Part shown: in pieces, positions 16,750 through 24,486 of the stretch | Layout: the number at the start of each line of letters is the position of its first letter | Position numbering within the stretch: the first letter of the stretch is position 1 | Source of the DNA: Infirmifilum lucidum | Lineage (GTDB): Archaea > Thermoproteota > Thermoprotei > Thermofilales > Thermofilaceae | Assembly: GCF_014876775.1 (NCBI RefSeq) | Contig: NZ_CP062310.1 | Location: forward strand, 1,403,699-1,467,698 | DNA: 64,000 nt | Direction: 5' to 3' | The notes under the pieces: generated by a model | Told to the model about the DNA's origin: nothing | The model's input: only the letters and a program-made list of their open reading frames with translations | Database searches by the model: none | Program-made: the position numbers and the translations under genes

Positions 16750-17630
16750 GCAACACCCACTAGCTCGGAGTATATCTTCACTGCTTCCTCCAGTGTAACA
16801 GGGTACTCTAAATCTGCCCCTAGCTCCTTCACAAGGTAATGGGTTAGCTCTGTCACTGAAGGCGGGTCAACTCCAACGCTCTTCAACTTTTCGACGTCTC
16901 TCAGAACGTTACGTAACGGGCCGTAAGCGAGTACTCGCCCGTTGTGCAAGAGTAGTGCTTTATCTGCGAAGTAGGCAACATCTTCTATCTCGTGCTCCGC
17001 GATGATGATTGTTGAACCCTCACGTGCCAGCTTCTCTATGACTGCGAGGACTTCAAACTTCCCAATAGGGTCTAGCTGTGCTGTAGGCTCATCGAGTACT
17101 ACGACCTCCGGCTTTAAGGCTAGTACTGTAGCTATCGCTAAGCGTTGCATCTGCCCCCCGGAGAGTTCGAAAGGCGACCTTTTCTCCAGCCCCTTCAAGC
17201 CAACGTACTCTATTGCCTCCTCAACCCTCCTCACTATCTCTTCTCTGGGGTATCCAAGCATCATTAGCCCAAAGGCAACCTCCTCCCAGACTGTTAGAGC
17301 CAGGCCCGACATCTGATCCTCTGGATCCTGGAAGACAAGCCCAACTTTCGTGGCCAGCTTAGCAACGCTCGACTTAAGCACTTCTTCGCCGCCGACAACC
17401 ACTCTACCCCCATACCTCCCGCCGTAGAAGTGCGGGACAAGGCCGTTGAGAGACTTGCAGAGTGTAGACTTCCCCGAGCCATTCGGTCCCAGCACGGCGA
17501 GAACTTCGCCCCGCTTCACATCGAAGCTAACATCCCTTAACACGAAGTCTTTGCTCGTGGGGTATGCATACGTTAAGTTCTCCACAACGACTACGCTTTC
17601 GCTGGCCACTAGCCACCACCCCAGACCCAT
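16746..17630 (-). CDS. ECF transporter ATPase (EcfA')
   Basis: A 294-residue ATPase with Walker A LGPNGSGKSTLCK, Q-loop FQDPEDQ, canonical signature LSGGQMQRLAIA, Walker B VVVLDEPTAQLD and H-loop IIAEHE. The canonical signature complements the degenerate one of its partner. It overlaps ecfT by 22 nt, so the three genes are tightly coupled. Either GTG/TTG near 17630 or a later codon before SVVVVENLTYAY could be the start. Confidence 0.87.
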   Translation of the reverse strand: MGLGWWLVASESVVVVENLTYAYPTSKDFVLRDVSFDVKRGEVLAVLGPNGSGKSTLCKSLNGLVPHFYGGRYGGRVVVGGEEVLKSSVAKLATKVGLVFQDPEDQMSGLALTVWEEVAFGLMMLGYPREEIVRRVEEAIEYVGLKGLEKRSPFELSGGQMQRLAIATVLALKPEVVVLDEPTAQLDPIGKFEVLAVIEKLAREGSTIIIAEHEIEDVAYFADKALLLHNGRVLAYGPLRNVLRDVEKLKSVGVDPPSVTELTHYLVKELGADLEYPVTLEEAVKIYSELVGVA

Positions 17631-18457
17631 GGGAGCCTAGCAATTGGGGAATACCCTATGTACGTGTAGACTAGTGCTAGGAGGAGTGTAGCAATGAGCA
17701 TGCCAGCGAGGAAGGCGTAGTCTAGGGCAGCCAACCTGGCTTCATAAAGCAGGGTTTTCTTCGCGGGCGAGCTAAAACCCCTGGACTCTAAGGCTATAGC
17801 TCTAGTCTGCACCCTATTTAGAGTACTCAGAGTAAGCGGTATAACCACCGCCAGGTAGTTTTTAACCCTCCCCACGAGACCCACGTCTGTGCGTAACCCC
17901 CTTGCAGTCTGGGCCTGCATTATTACGTCGGCCTCGCGGGCCAGTAGCGGTATAAACTGGAAAGTCGCGACTATCGCGTAGATAGCCTTGAAGGGCACCC
18001 TCATCTCGAAGAGCGTGGCCACGAGCCTAGCTTGATTGGTCGTGAGGAAGAAGAGTAAAGCCGAAGATATGGCGACGGCGATCCTGAGGGGCCACGTAAA
18101 CCCCCAGCCGAAACCCTCCAGGTACACCGGGTACTTGACGCCCATTACCTCGATGTAGCCTATAACTGTCTTGTTCCAGGGGAAACCTAGCGGTAGAGAA
18201 AGTATTGGGACAGCGATCAATATCCATGGCACTACGATTACTAGAAGCGTGGTGAGGATAGGCCGGGCGACCCGCGCGTGGAAAGCCATGAGAAGGGTTA
18301 CAGCCAGGAAAATTAAGTTGATGAACGGGTCGTAGAATACATAGACTAGGGCAGTAGCCCAGATAAAGTAGAGGAACTTGACACGGCCGTCAAGTCTCTG
18401 GACAAAAGTATCTATATCGACAGTAGCCCTCTTCAATAGAGAGACTCCTGCAGACAT
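17609..18457 (-). CDS. ECF transporter transmembrane component (EcfT)
   Basis: A 282-residue protein with five or six transmembrane helices. The two cytoplasmic coupling helices carry the EcfT signatures: QTARGLRTD (an A-R-G motif) and ALESRGFSSP (second A-x-x-R-G motif), which bind grooves in the two ATPases. The gene follows an S-component gene after 47 bp and overlaps the first ATPase by 22 nt. Because ThiW and a QueT-like protein occur elsewhere in the window without their own ATPases, this may be a shared (group II) module. Confidence 0.88.
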   Translation of the reverse strand: MSAGVSLLKRATVDIDTFVQRLDGRVKFLYFIWATALVYVFYDPFINLIFLAVTLLMAFHARVARPILTTLLVIVVPWILIAVPILSLPLGFPWNKTVIGYIEVMGVKYPVYLEGFGWGFTWPLRIAVAISSALLFFLTTNQARLVATLFEMRVPFKAIYAIVATFQFIPLLAREADVIMQAQTARGLRTDVGLVGRVKNYLAVVIPLTLSTLNRVQTRAIALESRGFSSPAKKTLLYEARLAALDYAFLAGMLIATLLLALVYTYIGYSPIARLPWVWGGG

Positions 18458-18504
18458 CTACCTCAACCAACTTATCGGGAAAAAGAGTTTTCATTATATA
18501 GAGT

Positions 18505-19101
18505 TTACTTTGCCAGGATAAACCTCTTTGGAATGCGCTGGGCAATAATTACTGAAATGATGAAGCTAACAGGCTTGTCTATGATCTCTGTGAATGCGTT
18601 CTGGGCATAGTTAGCCAGCCAAAAGTTGTTGGTTGAGCTGAGCACAGCGGTGTAGACAGCAGCGGCGAGAGGCTTCCAGAGGGGTCCTCCGCCGAAGACC
18701 AGAATTGAAACAGCGGTGGTGAATATAGGGTAGAGTATGCCGTAGAGAGCGATCATGGCAACCCAGGTTATAGGCTTCTTGAGATCCATCCAGCCCATCT
18801 TCATCATAAAGTAGGTGATCAGCGCTATTACCACGTTGGCGAAACCCCAGACCCAGCTCGGCAAGCCCCACACCGTCAGGGCCATTATAATGTTGTAGAG
18901 GAAGCCTCCTGCCGCCCCAACCCAGAACCCGCCTATTAGGGTTCCCAGTATGGTGGCCCAAGTATCGCCCCAGATGGGAGCCTTGAGAGCTTCTACTATA
19001 ACTCCGCCAACGTAGTTTAGGGCAGCAATTGTCGGTATGAGAACAGCCGCGATAACCGCTTTACCTGCAGGCGTTATTTCCTTGACTTCTGCTGTTGACA
19101 T
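18505..19101 (-). CDS. ECF transporter S component, substrate unknown
   Basis: A membrane protein of 198 residues with about six hydrophobic segments; the segment IWGDTWATILGTLIGGFWVG resembles the D-x-x-G-T-x-x-A/G signature of a broad S-component family. It precedes ecfT and the ATPases on the same strand. The longer frame starting at ATG 19140 is rejected because that codon lies inside the TATA box (TTATAA, 19131-19136); ATG 19101 (MSTAEVKE) is about 32 nt downstream of the box and is the likely start. The vitamin or metal carried cannot be read from sequence. Confidence 0.8.
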   Translation of the reverse strand: MSTAEVKEITPAGKAVIAAVLIPTIAALNYVGGVIVEALKAPIWGDTWATILGTLIGGFWVGAAGGFLYNIIMALTVWGLPSWVWGFANVVIALITYFMMKMGWMDLKKPITWVAMIALYGILYPIFTTAVSILVFGGGPLWKPLAAAVYTAVLSSTNNFWLANYAQNAFTEIIDKPVSFIISVIIAQRIPKRFILAK

Positions 19102-19130
19102 TTTTATCTTTAATGTTTCGCGTTGAGGAT

Positions 19131-19136
19131 TTATAA
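19131..19136 (-). promoter_or_regulatory. TATA box of the ECF operon
   Basis: Minus strand GCTTATAAATC is centred about 32 nt upstream of ATG 19101 and overlaps an upstream in-frame ATG, which excludes that ATG as start. Confidence 0.5.
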
Positions 19137-19212
19137 GCATTGCTGAAAAACCCTTCGCAGAGTTAAAGTGAAAATATTTTAACTTGAGTGCAGGCGACTT
19201 GGAGGTGTCTGC

Positions 19213-20331
19213 GTGGGGCTTCAGAGGATCCTCGTCCCCGCGTCCTTCGTGTTCATGGTCGGCGTGGGCTCAGTTGTGGCAACTCTACCAGTTGTCTTGA
19301 GGCAGCTCAGCTCCAACGATGTAGAGGTCAGCCTGGCCGTTACAGTCTGGGGGCTAGCCTACCTATTCTCGAACATCCCTGCAGGCGTCCTCGCCGACAA
19401 ACTGGGAGCTAACAGGACAGTCCCCCTAGCGTTCTTCTTCAACATAGCCGTGGGCCTGTACATGTACTCGGCGGCCTCCCCTCTAGGCTTCGCAGTAGCT
19501 AGAGCCATAGAGGGGTTACTTGAAGCCCTTGTCTGGACAGGGGTCTTCGGCCTAGCCGCCAGGAGCGAAAACAGGCTACTAGGGGTGAGCAGTATCTACG
19601 CAGCTATAGCTCTCGGCTTCACCGTAGGGCCACTAGTGGCTAGTTACCTGGCGCCGCTCTCGGCAAGGCTCTCGTTCCTAGTCTACTCCCTATGCTCTTT
19701 AACGTCCCTACTCATCACCCTCCCACTAGCTAGAGAGCAGCCGGTGGGAGTCGGGAGAGTAAGGATTCGTTTCCCGAAAGCACTGGTAGTCCTCCCCCCG
19801 CTCATAGCTGCTCTCACAGTCGGCCTGTCCGAGAGCGTCTTGATCGTATACTCCCCTGTTCTCGCCTCACACGGAGCAGTGGCTGGCCCGCAACAACTTA
19901 TCTCCGCATACTACCTCTCGGGGCTCCTAGGCCAGGTAGCGCTTAGGCTGGCCCCGCAGGCCATAATGAGGGAGGAGTACGTTTTCATGTCTACAGCAAC
20001 AGCCCTGCTGGCACTCAAACTCCTCCCCGAAGGCATAGTGGTGCTAGGCGTAGCAGTCTTGGGCTTCGTTAATGCCCAGCTCGCTAGCAGGTCCCAGGCG
20101 AAAGTCACTGAGGCTATGAAGGGGCTCGAGTCTACAGGCGCGGGGTTGGCTAACCTAGCCTGGGCTCTGGGATACTTTGCAGGCTCCCCGCTCTACAGCC
20201 TCTTCCTCAACTCTAGTGTCAGCCCGAGAACGGGGATAGCCCTGTACCTTCTCGCCTCGCTCGCTGCCCAGCTCTCCATCTTACTCATAGCCAAAGCAGG
20301 GTCTTCCCGGGCACGTAGGAGCCACGAATAG
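19213..20331 (+). CDS. Major facilitator superfamily transporter
   Basis: A 372-residue protein with 12 predicted hydrophobic segments in two halves. The loop between TM2 and TM3 reads GVLADKLGANRTVP, the MFS motif A region (G-x-L-a-D-x-x-G-x-x). The start GTG 19213 follows a Shine-Dalgarno-like GGAGGTG (19200-19206), so this gene is not leaderless. Substrate unknown; low identity to known drug or sugar porters. Its 3' end overlaps the convergent radical SAM gene by 47 nt. Confidence 0.85.
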   Translation: MGLQRILVPASFVFMVGVGSVVATLPVVLRQLSSNDVEVSLAVTVWGLAYLFSNIPAGVLADKLGANRTVPLAFFFNIAVGLYMYSAASPLGFAVARAIEGLLEALVWTGVFGLAARSENRLLGVSSIYAAIALGFTVGPLVASYLAPLSARLSFLVYSLCSLTSLLITLPLAREQPVGVGRVRIRFPKALVVLPPLIAALTVGLSESVLIVYSPVLASHGAVAGPQQLISAYYLSGLLGQVALRLAPQAIMREEYVFMSTATALLALKLLPEGIVVLGVAVLGFVNAQLASRSQAKVTEAMKGLESTGAGLANLAWALGYFAGSPLYSLFLNSSVSPRTGIALYLLASLAAQLSILLIAKAGSSRARRSHE

Positions 20332-21325
20332 GGATCTCGTGTCCGCAGTAAGGGCACTTGTACTTCCCATTCTCCCTGGAGAGCTTGAAGTAAGTAACTC
20401 TGTAGCCCTCCCTCCTGATGAGGGGCCTGCGACACTTGGAGCAATACGTTGTCTCGAGCTCTGGGTCGTGGAGGTTCCCCACGTACACGTACTCGAGCCC
20501 GAGCCTCTCGGCTTTCCTCTTCACCCCGAGGAGCTTCTCCAGAGGCGTAGGGGGCTCTCTCCAAGCGTAGGCTGGAAAGTACCTGTTCACGTGTAGCGGG
20601 ACGCTCGGCCCGAGCACGTCTAGGTGCCTGCTAAGAACCCAGTCTATGCACTCCTCAGAGTCGTTAACGCCCGTGACCACCAGGTACACGATCTCCACGT
20701 GGCCCCCCTCCTCGATGACGAGCCTTGCATTCTTCAGAACTTTCTCGTGATCCACCCCCCTGAGAACCCTCATGCCGGGGCACCCCTTCAAGTCTATACT
20801 CCACCCGTCCACGCCGAGGTCGAGTAGGAGCTTTAGGGCAGCTCTAGTGAGGTAGCCATTCGTCACCATCATGAAGTAGAACCCCTCCTTTACTGCCAGC
20901 TCTGCCAGGTCGGCCACGTAGTCGAAGTTCGTTGTGGGCTCGTTGAAGCTCGCCGAGAACCCCTCGTCTCCACGCGCCCTAGCGAGCTCGACAAGCCTCT
21001 CCGGGGGTACTACCTCATCACTCTCCGAGGGCCTCCTGAAGCTGAGGTGGTAGTTCTGGCACCAGGGGCAGTAGAAGTTGCACCCCCAGTTCGAGAACGT
21101 CAAGGCCGTGCTGTTAGGCCAGTAGTGGAAGAGGGGCTTGATCTCGATAGGCCTGCTCTCGACAGCGCTCAGCCTGCCATACCCGAAGTGGTAGAGCTTC
21201 CCGTCCACGTTGACGTAATTGCCGCAAATGCCGCTACCGCCCGGTTTGATCCTACACCTCCTCTCGCAGACTCCACACTCTACTACGCCGTTTCCAAGCC
21301 CTGTCTGGATTCTCGCGACCCTCAT
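20285..21325 (-). CDS. AmmeMemoRadiSam-system radical SAM enzyme (AmrS-like)
   Basis: A 346-residue radical SAM protein of the PflA-related COG1180 group. The SAM cluster motif is C-x3-C-x2-C at Cys82, Cys86 and Cys89 (GCNFYCPWCQ). Four extra cysteines near the N-terminus (Cys17, 20, 24, 34) and a C-terminal zinc-ribbon-like pair (YCSKC, YKCPYCG) flank the barrel. This arrangement matches the AmmeMemoRadiSam radical SAM component; the Memo and AMMECR1 partners are not in the window. The reaction is not firmly established. Its upstream region holds long direct repeats (21369-21457). Confidence 0.82.
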   Translation of the reverse strand: MRVARIQTGLGNGVVECGVCERRCRIKPGGSGICGNYVNVDGKLYHFGYGRLSAVESRPIEIKPLFHYWPNSTALTFSNWGCNFYCPWCQNYHLSFRRPSESDEVVPPERLVELARARGDEGFSASFNEPTTNFDYVADLAELAVKEGFYFMMVTNGYLTRAALKLLLDLGVDGWSIDLKGCPGMRVLRGVDHEKVLKNARLVIEEGGHVEIVYLVVTGVNDSEECIDWVLSRHLDVLGPSVPLHVNRYFPAYAWREPPTPLEKLLGVKRKAERLGLEYVYVGNLHDPELETTYCSKCRRPLIRREGYRVTYFKLSRENGKYKCPYCGHEIPIRGSYVPGKTLLWL

Positions 21326-21368
21326 TCCTATGTCTATGGCGTGCTGGCATGATTAAGTTTTCGAGTAG

Positions 21369-21457
21369 TATAACATTGTTTTTCTGGATGTAATCAATAG
21401 TATACTTCATGCTAACAATATTTTATTAGATTATAACATTGTTTTGCTGGAAAGTAA
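21369..21457. repeat. Pair of imperfect 25-nt direct repeats with palindromic core
   Basis: TATAACATTGTTTTTCTGG at 21369-21387 recurs as TATAACATTGTTTTGCTGG at 21432-21450, both continuing to GTAA, 63 bp apart. Each contains the palindrome AACA-t-TGTT. They lie between the radical SAM gene start and the SufB stop, upstream of the radical SAM gene, where a regulator could bind. Confidence 0.55.
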
Positions 21458-21462
21458 CTATG

Positions 21463-22677
21463 TTATCCAAGGGCGTGCCGCACTACGTAGTCTACAATCC
21501 TCTCTATTTCAACCCTTACGCTCTCGGGTATCCCCGAAACCTCTGCAGACAGGAACCCCCTGATGAGCAGGGCTCTAGCCTCCTCCTCGCTGAACCCCTT
21601 GGACATCAAGTACTCTATCTTCTCCCCGGCAATCATACCGATAGCCGCCTCGTGGGTGAGCTCAACCTCTTGCGCGCTCGAGGAGAGTGTGGGTATCGCA
21701 TTTATATTGGACGAGTTGTCCATCAGTAGGCCCAGGCACTCAATATGTCCCTTTGTCCCCCCAGTCCTCGCCTCGATGTTTCCCCGGGAGTACACCTTTG
21801 CCCCCCTGCTGGCCAGGACTCTCGAGATAAGCTCGGCGCTCGAGCCCCGATCCTCTAGAACCGCGACACCACCAATATCGTAGACACCGTTGCCTGTACC
21901 AGCGATTACGGAAACCATCTTCGCATGGGCGCCCCTAGCCAGGTACACCTTTGGCTCAGTCTGGATAGAAGCTACTGGGCTGTATATCGCGTAGTAGCTT
22001 ATGTACTGGCCCCCCTCTTCGACTCTGACGACAGTCCTAGGCCTCACGTGGGTTCCCTCGCCCCAGCTGTGAAGCATCGTAAAAACTAGTTTAGCCCCGC
22101 TGGCCACATAGAACTCTGACACTCCAATGTGCAGGCCACCTCTAGTACCGTGGGGGACTAAACAGCCAGTCGTTACGACAACCTCAGCCCCCTCATCCAC
22201 GTAAACAACGTTGTGGGCGTGCTGCACTTCCTCGTACCCCGTGAAGAGGCTGAGGCACGTGTAGACAGGCCAGGGAACTTTTACGCCCGGAGGGACGTAG
22301 ACAAAGTACCCTGCCTCACTGCCATAGAGGTATGTGTGGGCTGTGTACTTGTCTGTCCTCGGGTCTATGAGCCTCCACGAGAGCTCCTGGGCTAGCTTAT
22401 TCTCCTTTAGCGCTCTGTTTAGCGGCTCGACAATCACTCCGATGGATCTGAATTTCTCAGCCATAGCCTTGGCTATTACGGTTTCCCCGACCTGCAGGTA
22501 GCTCAGCCGATCGGGCGTTACCCCAACCTTCTTCTGTATAGACTCCTCGACTCCCACCCCATCCTGTAGCGGGGGTCTAAACGCCTTGTACACTGCGAGG
22601 TCGACGTCCGGTCCCAGAGGTGAAGGCTTGTTAAGGGCCTGCAGGATCTCCTCCCTACTCACTGCACGCGCCATCAA
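21463..22677 (-). CDS. sufB: SufB/SmsB-type Fe-S cluster scaffold protein
   Basis: A 404-residue SufB/SufD-family beta-helix protein, the scaffold on which Fe-S clusters are built with the SufC ATPase. Recognisable segments are HAHNVVYVDEGAEV, the beta-helix core around LHSWGEGTHVRPRT, and the C-terminal LMSKGFSEEEARALLIRGF, which contacts SufC. There is only one scaffold gene and no SufD, SufS or SufE beside it, matching the minimal archaeal SufCB (SMS) arrangement. The start overlaps sufC by 23 nt. Confidence 0.88.
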   Translation of the reverse strand: MMARAVSREEILQALNKPSPLGPDVDLAVYKAFRPPLQDGVGVEESIQKKVGVTPDRLSYLQVGETVIAKAMAEKFRSIGVIVEPLNRALKENKLAQELSWRLIDPRTDKYTAHTYLYGSEAGYFVYVPPGVKVPWPVYTCLSLFTGYEEVQHAHNVVYVDEGAEVVVTTGCLVPHGTRGGLHIGVSEFYVASGAKLVFTMLHSWGEGTHVRPRTVVRVEEGGQYISYYAIYSPVASIQTEPKVYLARGAHAKMVSVIAGTGNGVYDIGGVAVLEDRGSSAELISRVLASRGAKVYSRGNIEARTGGTKGHIECLGLLMDNSSNINAIPTLSSSAQEVELTHEAAIGMIAGEKIEYLMSKGFSEEEARALLIRGFLSAEVSGIPESVRVEIERIVDYVVRHALG

Positions 22678-23374
22678 ACCCCCTCTTCTCGAGCCTGTTT
22701 AGAATTTCGAGCGTGTCGCCTCTGCACTCTATTCTGCCACTGTTGAAGACATAGCCTGTAGCCCCTCCACCGAGGTATTCGGCCAGTAACCTCGTGTGGG
22801 TCACGACGACCACCCCTGCCCCGAGGTCTTGGACGAGGAAGTTTATCGCCCTAGCTATTAACTTGACGCTGTCAACGTCAACACCGCTGTCGGGCTCGTC
22901 TAGTAACGCGAACCTGGGCTTCATCAATGCCGTCAGGAAAACCTCGACGCGTTTCCGCTCCCCGCCGCTAAACCCCCTGAACGCATCCCTTTCAACAAGG
23001 TGCCTGATCTCGAGCATATCGACGAGTCGTTGCAGAAGGCTATGCGTCCCGTAGCGCTCTGCTATCAGGCTCGCGAGCCTCGAGACCCTAACTCCCGTTA
23101 GCTCGGGTGGGATCTGGTAGGCGAGTGCTATACCTCTGCGGGCTCTCTCGAAAGCCGGGAAGGGCGTCACGTCTTCCCCGTCAAGTAGCACTCTGCCGCT
23201 GGCCACGCGAACCCTGGGCAACCCGGCTATAGCCGAGAGGAGTGTAGTCTTGCCGGCTCCGTTCGGGCCGAACAGCAGTACCTTGTCTCCACTCTGCATC
23301 GTGAGGCTGACGCCCCTGACTATCTCGTTACCATCGACTAGTGCTACGAGGCTGTCGACTTCAAGCCTAGACAT
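22655..23374 (-). CDS. sufC: SufC/SmsC Fe-S assembly ATPase
   Basis: A 239-residue ABC-type ATPase with Walker A FGPNGAGKTTLL, signature FSGGERKRVEVF, Walker B FALLDEPDSGVD and H-loop VVVTHTRLL. The ERKR-containing signature and DEPDSGVDVD are diagnostic of SufC rather than transport ATPases. It lies directly upstream of sufB with a 23-nt overlap; a dimer of each subunit would form the SufBC scaffold complex. Confidence 0.9.
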   Translation of the reverse strand: MSRLEVDSLVALVDGNEIVRGVSLTMQSGDKVLLFGPNGAGKTTLLSAIAGLPRVRVASGRVLLDGEDVTPFPAFERARRGIALAYQIPPELTGVRVSRLASLIAERYGTHSLLQRLVDMLEIRHLVERDAFRGFSGGERKRVEVFLTALMKPRFALLDEPDSGVDVDSVKLIARAINFLVQDLGAGVVVVTHTRLLAEYLGGGATGYVFNSGRIECRGDTLEILNRLEKRGFDGACSE

Positions 23375-23424
23375 ACCTAGCTAAAGACATTTAGGCTGCA
23401 TTTAATTAGTTTACCCACTTAACG

Positions 23425-24411
23425 TTACTTGCGAGAGACGCGGTACAGGATCCTCTTGGGGTTTACTGGATCCTCGAGCTTCTCTATGAAGCCCCGCGAG
23501 GAGAGCAGTGCCAGAGCGTGCCTGACGGTTCTCTCGGGGAGGCCTGTCAGATCAATTATCTCGCTGATTCCGAGCTCGCCTTCGTCCTCGAGAACCTTAA
23601 GCACGAACTTAGCACTGGGAGGCAGCTCCCTCAGCTCCTCGTAAGTGAACTTCCTCTTAGCCAGCGCAGTCCCCCTATCCTCGGCTACGACCATGTTGAG
23701 GTAGCCGGCAACCCCTATCCGAACCTCCTCCTCTACTTCAACCCTCTCAACGCCGTCGGCTATGACCTCTACTGATGTCCTGGAAGAAACCCCTCCCACC
23801 CGTATGCTACTCCTCAGGTGCGCGACGACGGGCCGCCTCCCCGGCTCTACGCTATTAACCGAGATTATGACCAGGGCTTCCGCGTCGAGCAGGACTACAG
23901 GCCCCCCAGCGGAGAGGGCGTATGCTGTTGAGCCGAGGGGCGTAGCAACTATCAAACCGTCGGAGGTGTCGTGCCAGAGGAAGTCTCCATTAACCTCGAG
24001 GTCATACTCCAGCAGTGTCGCGCTCCTTCTAGGGAACACGGCGACTTCGTTCACGGCTCTCACAGTCTTCGTGCCGTCGACGAAAGCGGATAAAACGGGG
24101 AGTCTCAGCGGTGTAACTCTGCCTCTCTCCAAGAGCTCTAGTACTTGAGCGCACTTATCCATGGGCGTTAAAGCAATGTAGCCCGTGTAAGACGGGGGAG
24201 CCACTGGCAGAACCGTTGTTTCATAGGGGAGGCTGTGGAGAGCCTGGAGGATTTCCCTGTCAAGCCCCAGGATGACTACGAACTTAGCCTGGGCTTCTTC
24301 GATCCTTTCTAGAACACTTGCAGAGACAGAGTAGCCACGCTTAACCAGTTCGTCGAGGAGCCTCCTAGCATACTTCTCGAGGCGCGAAGGGTAGACTAGC
24401 TGGGCCTCCAC
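23425..24411 (-). CDS. NAD-kinase-like domain fused to a winged-helix DNA-binding domain
   Basis: The 328-residue protein has an NAD kinase fold (about 1-245): VNEVAVF (120-126) matches the NE/D motif and DGLIVATPLGSTAYALSAGG (151-170) the NAD-binding signature. The normally invariant GGDG is G-L-D-R (49-52): the aspartate is kept but both flanking glycines are changed. Residues about 262-328 form a winged helix-turn-helix (ISEIIDLTGLPERTVRHALA, then a basic wing). Divergent from nadA-nadC-nadX across 75 bp. The fusion and position suggest an NAD(P)-responsive regulator; a bona fide NAD kinase with a regulatory tail is the alternative. Confidence 0.8.
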   Translation of the reverse strand: MEAQLVYPSRLEKYARRLLDELVKRGYSVSASVLERIEEAQAKFVVILGLDREILQALHSLPYETTVLPVAPPSYTGYIALTPMDKCAQVLELLERGRVTPLRLPVLSAFVDGTKTVRAVNEVAVFPRRSATLLEYDLEVNGDFLWHDTSDGLIVATPLGSTAYALSAGGPVVLLDAEALVIISVNSVEPGRRPVVAHLRSSIRVGGVSSRTSVEVIADGVERVEVEEEVRIGVAGYLNMVVAEDRGTALAKRKFTYEELRELPPSAKFVLKVLEDEGELGISEIIDLTGLPERTVRHALALLSSRGFIEKLEDPVNPKRILYRVSRK

Positions 24412-24441
24412 TGTAGAGACCTATACACTGAGCTCCCAAGT

Positions 24442-24451
24442 CTTTAAAATA
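24442..24451. promoter_or_regulatory. Palindromic TATA box shared by NAD kinase-like gene and nadA
   Basis: CTTTAAAATA contains the palindrome TTTAAA in the middle of the 75-bp divergent intergenic region. It is about 40 nt upstream of the nadA ATG and about 35 nt upstream of the minus-strand ATG, giving short leaders in both directions. The inverted hexamers AAGTCT (24438-24443) and AGACTT (24479-24484) bracket the nadA start region and could be operator halves. Confidence 0.45.
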
Positions 24452-24486
24452 CGTTTCAGTAATTGCAGAGAATACTCTAGACTTCT

